Origin: Myxococcales bacterium
GTDB taxonomy: Bacteria; Myxococcota_A; Polyangia; Palsa-1104; JAEUJZ01
Reading direction: 5' to 3'
NCBI GenBank assembly: GCA_016794465.1
Contig: JAEUKA010000056.1
Location: 62,001 to 126,000 of the forward strand
Length of the DNA: 64,000 nt
In this document: piece after piece, positions 57,512 to 64,000 of the stretch
Position numbering within the stretch: the first letter of the stretch is position 1
How the letters are laid out: the number at the start of each line of letters is the position of its first letter
Program-made: the position numbers and the translations under genes
The notes under the pieces: generated by a model
What the model saw: only the letters and a program-made list of their open reading frames with translations
What the model was told of the DNA's origin: nothing
The model's database searches: none

Positions 57512-58630
57512 ATGACTACCTACGTTCGCCTCAGCACTGCCAACAAGACTCAGCAAGCCACACTACGTAATACAGCGCACACAACTCGAGTTTTTGGTTA
57601 CTGTCGCGTTTCGACCGACATGCAGGCGCAGCAGGGGCTCTCGCTCGATGACCAGCGCGAGGCGATCAAGCAGTACGCCGCTGACCGAGGCTGGACCGTC
57701 GAGGACATCTTTGTTGACGGTGGCTTCTCGGCGAAGAACACCGATCGGCCCGCGTTTCAGCGGATGATGCGCGAGATCAAAAACTCCGACGGTGGGATCG
57801 CTGCTGTCGTCGTGACGAAACTGGATCGCCTCACTCGCTCGTTGCGCGATCTGTGTTCGATCAATGAGGACTTGCTTGAGCCGTTTGGCTGCAATCTGGT
57901 GGCGATCCGCGACGGCATCAACACATTTGAGCCCGTGTCGAAGATGCTGCTGCCGTTCCTCGCCATCATTGGCCAAATCGAGCGGCAGAACACGGGCGAG
58001 CGAGTGAAGGCGACGATCAAGCACATTCACGACCAGGGCGGGCACTACGGAAAAGTGCCGTTTGGCTACACGACGGTGAAGGATGGGAAGCTTACGCGGC
58101 TCGTCGAGTGTCCAACGACGTTCCCATGGTTGCAGAAGGCGATCGGCTGGTACACCGAAGGCGTGACGATGGCGGAGATTGGGCGACGGCTCAACGAAGC
58201 GGGTGCAAAACCGCGCTATGGCGAGCTGAAAGAATGGACTGACTCCAAAATTTACGAGCTGTTTCGGACGATGGGTGTGCATAAAACGCGCACGATCGTG
58301 AGTGACTCGCGCTACAGCAAGCACGAAGCGTACCGACTCGCGTACAAGCTGCGCAGCGAGGGGCTTTCGCTGCCCTTCATTGCTAACGAGCTGAACATGG
58401 CGGGGCTGCGCCCCCTCAAGGCGGCGGCGTACCGCTGGTACAGCGTGCAAGATTTGCTCAGGTCGGCGGTCTATCACGATCGCAGCACGCCTCGAGGGAT
58501 GGCGCTGTACCTGAAAGAGGAAGGCTTGAGCCTGCGCGAAATTGGGCAACGGCTTGCACAAGCGGGGCACTTTCCGAAGCGGGGCGGTCAGTGGTACCCG
58601 CAGACGGTCAAGCTGATGATGGTGAGCTAG
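57512..58630 (+). CDS. Serine site-specific recombinase
   Basis: 372 residues. Resolvase/invertase catalytic domain: GYCRVSTDMQAQ with catalytic Ser34, then TKLDRLTRSLRDL with key Arg. A recombinase domain (PF07508-like) has YGKVPFGYTTVKDGKL and GVTMAEIGRRLNEAG. The C-terminus (ALYLKEEGLSLREIGQRLAQAG) forms further DNA-binding helices. Size is between small resolvases and large phage integrases. Being adjacent to the disrupted kinase, it is very likely the enzyme that integrated this element. Confidence 0.93.
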   Translation: MTTYVRLSTANKTQQATLRNTAHTTRVFGYCRVSTDMQAQQGLSLDDQREAIKQYAADRGWTVEDIFVDGGFSAKNTDRPAFQRMMREIKNSDGGIAAVVVTKLDRLTRSLRDLCSINEDLLEPFGCNLVAIRDGINTFEPVSKMLLPFLAIIGQIERQNTGERVKATIKHIHDQGGHYGKVPFGYTTVKDGKLTRLVECPTTFPWLQKAIGWYTEGVTMAEIGRRLNEAGAKPRYGELKEWTDSKIYELFRTMGVHKTRTIVSDSRYSKHEAYRLAYKLRSEGLSLPFIANELNMAGLRPLKAAAYRWYSVQDLLRSAVYHDRSTPRGMALYLKEEGLSLREIGQRLAQAGHFPKRGGQWYPQTVKLMMVS

Positions 58631-58640
58631 GCGGCGATTC

Positions 58641-58705
58641 TGGGGGGACTGTGTTGGTGGGGGGACTGTGTTGGTGGGGGGTGTTGGCGCGGGGGACTCT
58701 GTTGA
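58641..58705. repeat. G-rich 17-bp tandem repeat
   Basis: Two exact copies of a 17-base unit TGGGGGGACTGTGTTGG (58641-58657, 58658-58674), then shortened and diverged copies (GGGGGACTCTGTTG near 58691). Four G5-6 runs on the plus strand could form a G-quadruplex. It lies just after the recombinase stop. Confidence 0.85.
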
Positions 58706-58727
58706 CAGTCTGGAGTGAGTCCGTGGG

Positions 58728-59255
58728 CTAGCGCTGCGCGACGGACTGAGGCTCGGCGTATTGGGGCAGTGCGACGCCTAGCTTCAGCGCGGCCACGCTG
58801 CGCAGACTCGCGACGGTCAGTGCCGCCGGAGTGTTTCGGCCCGATTCCAGGTTGGCGATCGTGGTGGTCGAGAGCTTCGCCGCTGACGCCAGCTCCGTCT
58901 GAGTCAAACCGGCGGACTCCCGACGCTGGCGCAGGACATCACCGAAGCGCTGCGAACTGTGATTCGTGCGTTCACCGTCGGCAACCATCGCCAGTACGCG
59001 ATCTTTCTGACGCCTGCCGAACGACTGCCAGCACATGGACTCGCCAGACAGCGAAAGCTCGACGAGGCCCAAGGGCCGATCGTGGGAATGTGGCCAAGCC
59101 CGCCACTCGACAGCGACGACAATCACCTTCTTTCGGCGACGGACCGCAAGAGGCAGCCAGAGCGGCGGTGTCTCCGTCGCAGCCCAGCGCATGAACGCCT
59201 CAACGCGACGCTCGCCAGCCTTGGTCAGGTCGAGGAGCGCCGACGGTGTAGGCAT
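58728..59255 (-). CDS. XRE-family helix-turn-helix protein
   Basis: 175 residues from ATG 59255. N-terminal domain unrecognised (VEAFMRWAATETPPLWLPL, KVIVVAVEWRAW). The C-terminal 60 residues are an XRE HTH: FGDVLRQRRESAGLTQTELASAAKLSTTTIANLESGRNTP. Likely a repressor of element genes; the target is unknown. Confidence 0.75.
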   Translation of the reverse strand: MPTPSALLDLTKAGERRVEAFMRWAATETPPLWLPLAVRRRKKVIVVAVEWRAWPHSHDRPLGLVELSLSGESMCWQSFGRRQKDRVLAMVADGERTNHSSQRFGDVLRQRRESAGLTQTELASAAKLSTTTIANLESGRNTPAALTVASLRSVAALKLGVALPQYAEPQSVAQR

Positions 59256-59536
59256 GCCGCGTGGCGGACTCGACGGTGATTTCGCTCGGTGACGGCTCGA
59301 TACACTTGTGGCAGGGAGGGAACACGGCATAAGGTTCTCCTGTTCGCGTCGGACGGTTGCTTCCCGGCAGAGTCCGACGCGGGCTGTGGGCTCGCCGTTA
59401 TCCGACGGACGAGCCTTTTTGTTTTGGCGGGCAGTAGCGCCCGTGACCTCTTGTTACCTAATCTGCCCGATGATTGCAATATACTACGCACGACACCAGC
59501 GTATTTTTATCTGAACTAGAGCGACCCAACCTGAAC

Positions 59537-60088
59537 ATGCTACCGAACCGAGTGGTCAGGGGTCGTCGGAATCCGTTGTACTTTGGGCTTGCTGCCCGCT
59601 TGAAAAAGGCGCGCAGCGAAGCCTGCTTGAGCTTCGATAGTGTCGCCGTGGCGGCAGGGCGTTCTGACGGAAACACGGTGTTTCAACTGGAGCGCAAACG
59701 CGGTCACGTCCCCCGTCTCGATACTGTCGAGCAAATCGCCTATGCTCTCGGGCTGTCGCCTGCATTTCTTGCGTATGGCCTCGAATCCGACCCCAAGCAG
59801 CCCACCGATGGCTTGCGCAGCGAAGGGATAGCCACACGACTGCGCGAGACTAGATCCGCTCTCGGTCTGTCCATGCGCGCACTCGCTCGGGCCGCTGGAC
59901 TCACCGATACCGCTGTCAGAACCACCGAGACGGGCGCGACCATGCCCGGCCTTGATACCGCAGAAGCGCTCGCGAACGCGCTCGGTGTGTCGCCGGGGTG
60001 GCTGGCGTATGGACTTGGGCCGATGGAACTGCCCAAGCGACGGACCACACGCCCGGCTGCGTCAACGGCACCGGCCAACGCAACGTAG
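59537..60088 (+). CDS. Protein with two tandem XRE helix-turn-helix domains
   Basis: 183 residues from ATG 59537 (TTG 59474 gives 204). Two repeats of an XRE HTH with the same ending: LARLKKARSEACLSFDSVAVAAGRS...LGLSPAFLAYGL, and TRLRETRSALGLSMRALARAAGLTD...LGVSPGWLAYGL (shown partly). The pair would bind two half-sites, perhaps with dimer-like symmetry from one chain. A lone regulator in the element. A 12-bp inverted repeat follows. Confidence 0.75.
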   Translation: MLPNRVVRGRRNPLYFGLAARLKKARSEACLSFDSVAVAAGRSDGNTVFQLERKRGHVPRLDTVEQIAYALGLSPAFLAYGLESDPKQPTDGLRSEGIATRLRETRSALGLSMRALARAAGLTDTAVRTTETGATMPGLDTAEALANALGVSPGWLAYGLGPMELPKRRTTRPAASTAPANAT

Positions 60089-60221
60089 ATCTAGGCTGGT
60101 CCGGCCATTCTGCCATGAGCCCCTGCTTGACCCGAAGATCGCCGCACTCCGGCCATTCCCCAAGCCGCTGTTTGACAGTCAAACCCAGTTTATTTGCGGT
60201 TTTTTTGCGCAAATTGATTTC

Positions 60222-60285
60222 AAGCACTTAGGTCAATTTTCGATGTCGGCCCTGTGTCCTTAACGACTCAATTACCTAAGTGCTT
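60222..60285. repeat. 12-bp perfect inverted repeat
   Basis: AAGCACTTAGGT (60222-60233) and its exact complement ACCTAAGTGCTT (60274-60285) are 40 bases apart. TTTGCGCAAA (60204-60213) is a perfect palindrome just before. It lies downstream of the double-XRE gene. Confidence 0.85.
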
Positions 60286-60969
60286 ATCGGACCATTCCAT
60301 AAGCGCTTCTTTCGACCACTGAAGAACACGGTTAAGCTCCAAAGCCCGTTCCGGTTCCGCGCAGTCTGAAGCGACCGGGCCAGCTCTGCCCATGGCATTC
60401 GCGTGACGTTCGACCGTAACAGCAGCGGTCACAATCCATCGCGCAGCCGTCACACATGCCGCTCTGATCTCATCGGATTTTCAGGGATTGGCTCGTTGGA
60501 TGATGTTGCTCGCGTGACGCCTTCGTGACTGCTGAGCGAACGCGAACGCCGGCATGGCCGGGATTGGTCGCATTGGTTGGTGCGGCAACAATGGCAGCAA
60601 CAAGCCCAGCAACAAGCCCAGATCGCGCCAGTCGTGCCCGTCCGTTGTTGCTCCGCTGGATTGGTTGGATTGTTGCTACCAACAAGCCGACGCTCGCTCT
60701 CCGACGGGAGGATTGCTTGGTCGGGATGTTGGTATTGGTGGGTCAGCCATCAATCCGAGTAACGAGGGGTGCCGCGATTGTTGGTCGTTCGCAAGGTTGA
60801 ACAATGACCAATCCCGCAGCGGCCCGGCCATGCGTTGCGGGTTGGCAACGGCGCCGTAGTCGAGTCAGCGCGGGCAACCGGCTGGCGATTGCGAGCCGTA
60901 GCAAGCCTGGGACATCTTGACTTGCTGTCGTCGCAGCTCTCGGCACTGCGCGTGGTCTGCGCGACGATT

Positions 60970-61027
60970 GGCGTCACGGTTGGCGCCACGGTTGGCGTCA
61001 CGGTTGGCGTCACGGTTGGCGTTGCGG
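60970..61027. repeat. 12-bp tandem repeat
   Basis: Four full units of GGCGTCACGGTT (one GGCGCCACGGTT) from 60970 to 61017, then a partial unit. Confidence 0.9.
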
Positions 61028-61499
61028 CAGACAGCGACATCATGATCGTGCAACTGGTAGGCCGAGCGCGTCGCTACTCCCCGGCAAGTCCGCCCACATC
61101 TACTGCACCTCCCCCGACATGCTCGAGCGTGTCGCCAAGCCGCCCTTGAACGGCTGAACCAACCGACGTTCTAAGCCGAACCAGCGTCCCCCGTGGCTCA
61201 AGCTGCGCCAAACCTGCGCCATTCTGCGCCAGCGCGTGCGCCAAGTGACTCCGAGGACTTGCAAGGCTCTGCAAGCGCCTCCTGCACTCGGGATGGGGTG
61301 TCAACGTCACGAGCCCGGCCCCGCCATCGCCGCCCGACCATGGGCCGCTTCCGCGATTCCATACGCTGACCGGATGGCTGGGCGCGGCATGTCACCTTTG
61401 CGCTGACTGAAGACACTTTCCACACAGCTACCGAGACATTACACATGATGGATAGGAGGCCAAACGGGGATTAAATGACTAGATACCATTTGATCGTCA

Positions 61500-61792
61500 T
61501 TTGATTTTCAAATCCAACCTTTCGTAACGCTTGGGCATTCATTTGTTTTGGCGATTCTGGGAAGGGCGTCTAACTTCTCTATTTTTTACAATGGAGTCGT
61601 TTGGTTCACGCTGACTTATGCAATGAAATCAAATTTCTCGACGTGCTGTGACCTAATGTCTCAATCTGTCTGATTTGATTGTCCATGGATTGTCTTGGGT
61701 TAACTTGATTCTTACGATTCTGAGAAGATAGCTGCCGTATGGAAGTCTAGGGATATCGAAGCTTTAGCCACCATGGGGATTTGAAAATCAAA
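61500..61792. repeat. 16-bp inverted repeat in AT-rich segment
   Basis: TTTGATTTTCAAATCC at 61500-61515 recurs inverted as GGATTTGAAAATCAAA at 61777-61792. Each copy is itself nearly symmetric (TTTGA-TTT-TCAAA). The 260 bases between are AT-rich and empty. Possible regulatory, replication or element-end sites. Confidence 0.85.
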
Positions 61793-62021
61793 TCAAAGCG
61801 TAGGCGGATCAAGAGCATACGAAGCGATGTGAACCAAACTACCGCCAGCGCCCCAAAAACCGAGCTGGGCGCGGCTGAATCCACGGCCTTGCCAAAACTC
61901 GGTCACGGCCAAGGAACGGGGCAGCAAGTTGCCGTGGGGAGCGAAGGCCGGGTGCGACAAGGGAAGACCACTGCTTGCGTCCTGCTTGCATGCCGCCATC
62001 CCGCTCGTCGGTGTACCTTCC

Positions 62022-62702
62022 TCACTGCTTCTGCAAGAGCATCAGCGCCAGGGTCTTTTTGCCGTCGGGGCCGTAGTCGATTCGCTCGATGGTCTTCCAG
62101 CCTAGCTCGGCGAGGCTGTCACTGAGCAGCTTCGGGTCGTAGCGACGGACTCGCCACATGAGGAAGCGGCGATCGGGTCTGCCGTCGCGCATCTTGACGC
62201 GGGCGATGGCGTCGAAGCCGTAGCTGCCGGGAACGCCACCGGGTGGGGCCAGCTCCCAGCGCAGCTCGATGTCCTCGGCACCTTGGCAGTAGCGACGAAT
62301 CGGCCCGCTCAGCCAGTTCACATGCGTGGGTCGTAGCTTGCCGTTGCCGATGGGGTCCATTTTGAGGATCTTCTGTCGCTCGCTGGCCGGGGCACGCGCA
62401 CTCTGGAGGTCGAACAGGAACAGCTCGTCCGGCTCGCAGCAGCTCAGCGTGTCGCGGAAGAAGCGCAGCTCGTCACTCAGGTTGAGCAGCGTGCCACCGA
62501 GCATCGCAAACAGCCTCGACCGGCCTCGCAGCGGATTGACCATCATTGGCAGCTTCGGCAAGTCGAGGAAGCTGCCGTGGATGGTGTAGGTGCGGATGTC
62601 CGGCAGCGTCTCGCAACAGTGACGATAGGCCGCATTTAGAAGGGAGTGGCTCACGTCGAGCAAGAACAGCGACGAGGCTTCTCGGTGATGGACCCTGACA
62701 AG
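62022..62702 (-). pseudogene. EgtD-type (histidine-specific) methyltransferase, 5'-truncated fragment
   Basis: The open frame of about 225 codons ends at the stop at 62022 and is interrupted upstream by an in-frame TAG near 62702; no good start lies between. LDVSHSLLNAAYRHC, then LFAMLGGTLLNLSDELRFFRD and DELFLFDLQ match the SAM-dependent methyltransferase family of EgtD (histidine betaine synthesis, PF10017). The N-terminal third, with the SAM loop, is missing. A fragment left by rearrangement is the likely reading. Confidence 0.55.
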
Positions 62703-62933
62703 CTACGTGTGGTCTGTGCTCGCGGCGGACAGACAGCCCACGCGCTAGGCCGAGCACACCGCTTCAGCGCCGAGAAAGCCTCGCAAGCCGGAAAGAAGGG
62801 CGGAGCGACGGTAAGTGCAGATCGCTCCCACATGGCCGAGATCGGCAGCCGAGGCGGCAAAGCCAAGAAGGGCTACCGAGAGCGCCAAGCCGTACGATGC
62901 CAGGCCAAGGCAGAGCAAGCACCGAGCGCTTGA
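62688..62933 (+). CDS. Small KGG-motif (stress-type) protein
   Basis: 81 residues from ATG 62688. Three imperfect repeats ending in glycine pairs: ARGGQTAHALGRAH, SQAGKKGGATVSADR, MAEIGSRGGKAKKG. These match the KGG repeat of general stress and conidiation-10-like proteins (PF10685). Basic Lys/Arg tail. It points away from the truncated methyltransferase; the two overlap at 62688-62702. Confidence 0.6.
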   Translation: MDPDKLRVVCARGGQTAHALGRAHRFSAEKASQAGKKGGATVSADRSHMAEIGSRGGKAKKGYRERQAVRCQAKAEQAPSA

Positions 62934-63888
62934 TACCGATCGGCATGCCGATCGCCAAGCACCGATCGCCTCGCCCGTCCGATTGCGCGCTACGTTCCCA
63001 GGACATCGCAGCCCTGGCTCGACTGCCGAACCAACCACGCAGATCGCTACTTGACCCACATCCCCCGCTGCGGTACGCAGATCGTCGTAACGGCGCAAAC
63101 CAGCCGTGAGACGAAACGGATCGGCTTGCGCCAGAAATACAGGTTTGGGAACTGGTTCGGCATCTAGGATTCAGTAGAGCAGCGGCCAACCGTCGCCTCG
63201 TGATCACCGAAACTTTCTCAATGTACGGACCATTGCTTCGCTGCCGACGACGATAAAAATTTTTTCATTGACTGTCGCCGAGCTGCGAAAGAAGGGAACG
63301 CTCGGAGGCTCAAGGCCGAACCGTCATCTTGGCCTCGTGATCCCAAGGCATCGGCCCACTGGCTCGACCAGCAAGTTAACTGCAAACCCAGCCGCGCTGA
63401 TGTCGCTCGACACCCAGAGCACGAACTATGCGAATCATGTGCGCGGCTTGGGCGGGGCCAGATCAGATCGCTGTGAACAAGAGGACGCATCAGGGAGGAA
63501 ACCTCCAGCAAGACGTCATTTATGCATTGACCCCCCAAAAAAAGTAAGGTAGTCGTCTCTGACGAGATGGTATGGTAGCTGTAGTTTCCAACTAGAGTCT
63601 AAAAAACGTCCATCGAAATAGATGCCTTTACCCCGCTCCGTAGTCCAACTGAATGGGAAGGAGTCGTCACGAGGAATACTGTTCAGCCTCCAGTAGTCTG
63701 AACCCGTTAGCAGAGCTCAGCGGATGTTAGCGGTTCGACTCTGCCTGTCTAGAACATCAGCAAAGCACAGTAGCCAGTTCTGAGAAAAAACAGTGCTGTT
63801 TGTCATATGTACTGAAATGGCTAACATCGGCTGTGTCTGGTGTTTGAAGACAAGGTGAATGCTCCTAAGACAAGAAGGAGAGTGAGCC
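62934..63888. other. Region without recognisable genes
   Basis: About 950 bases with no gene. Short frames (e.g. 63268-63552) lack a ribosome binding site and a recognisable fold. The last 300 bases are of lower GC. Confidence 0.45.
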
Positions 63889-64000
63889 ATGAGAGTCCGA
63901 AATTGGTTGGCAGCGCTTGTGTGTTTGTTTGCCGTTGCTGTTAGCAATGCCGCATCTGCGCAAGAATCGTGTCCACAGGGTCATTGTAGCCGAGTGGCGG
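63889..64000 (+). CDS. Secreted protein, N-terminal part (3' end outside window)
   Basis: ATG at 63889 with AAGGAG (63875-63880) 8 bases upstream. The first residues form a signal peptide (WLAALVCLFAVAVSNAASA, cleavage near AQE). The mature part visible (QESCPQGHCSRVA) has two Cys. The rest runs off the window. Confidence 0.7.
   Translation, partial: MRVRNWLAALVCLFAVAVSNAASAQESCPQGHCSRVA

Larger units (their letters stand above)
60089..62021. other. Gene-poor repeat-rich region of the element
   Basis: No credible gene in 1.9 kb. 60222-60285 has a 12-bp inverted repeat. 60960-61027 has 12-bp tandem repeats. Bases 61440-61800 are AT-rich, with an inverted repeat 260 bp apart. Small reading frames here are low complexity or lack a ribosome binding site. 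Confidence 0.5.

Noticed and set aside
60835..61149. 104-residue frame with Val/Thr repeats
   Set aside because: It is the 12-bp tandem array read in frame; there is no ribosome binding site.
60089..61450. CRISPR array
   Set aside because: Repeats here are short and contiguous with no spacers; none elsewhere has repeat-spacer spacing.
61781..62125. 114-residue frame in the element
   Set aside because: No start signal, no domain, and it runs into the methyltransferase fragment on the other strand.
63986..64000. tRNA-like string GCCGAGTGGCGG at the right end
   Set aside because: Lies in the open frame of the secreted protein start and is cut by the window edge; no supporting anticodon arm.

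Overview
The window is high-GC, densely coded bacterial chromosome for its first 57.4 kb. It looks like Myxococcota (the former deltaproteobacterial myxobacteria). Pointers are many Cys-rich lipoproteins, a secreted metalloprotease with a MYXO-CTERM-like C-terminal anchor, a tetratricopeptide protein with the KWWFW-type C-terminal membrane segment, a eukaryote-like serine/threonine kinase, a bacterial neutral ceramidase and a histone H1-like Lys/Ala/Pro-repeat protein. Genus cannot be read from the sequence.

Layout. 1-8 kb: two genes that look like DUF4331 secreted proteins, a copper-type P1B ATPase, a small lipoprotein, a lipoprotein of six Cys-rich modules joined by polyproline linkers, and a secreted VWA protein with calcium-type repeats. 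8-14 kb (minus strand): ceramidase-like enzyme, Zn metalloprotease, rRNA/tRNA uracil methyltransferase. 14-25 kb: H1-like protein, TPR protein, Cu/Zn superoxide dismutase, principal sigma factor, RNase R, QueF, MutY, ArgS, aminotransferase. 25-39 kb: metallophosphatase, MurC, RsmI, PilZ protein, tRNA-Leu(UAA), HAD phosphatase, alpha-amylase lipoprotein, TPR protein, ArsA-type ATPase, IleS. 39-47 kb: a TPR/lipoprotein pair, then a tightly packed minus-strand set (cobyric acid synthase, beta-propeller protein, BtuF, BtuC, BtuD-like) that reads as a corrinoid salvage operon. 47-57 kb: lipoproteins, FKBP and cyclophilin prolyl isomerases, Mfd, POT transporter, SnoaL-like protein.

At about 57,442 a serine/threonine kinase gene is cut exactly at its HRD catalytic-loop motif. 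A site-specific serine recombinase follows at once. From here to the end (57.4-64 kb) the DNA is different: few genes, patches of low GC, tandem and inverted repeats, two XRE regulators, an N-terminally broken EgtD-type methyltransferase fragment, a KGG-motif stress-type protein and the start of a secreted protein. I read this as the left part of an integrated mobile element whose other end, with the kinase C-terminal half, lies outside the window.

Two further non-coding structures stand out. One is a 178-bp element downstream of rsmI with terminal inverted repeats and internal hairpins; its end sequences recur behind two other genes. The other is a set of inverted repeats in the AT-rich part of the island.
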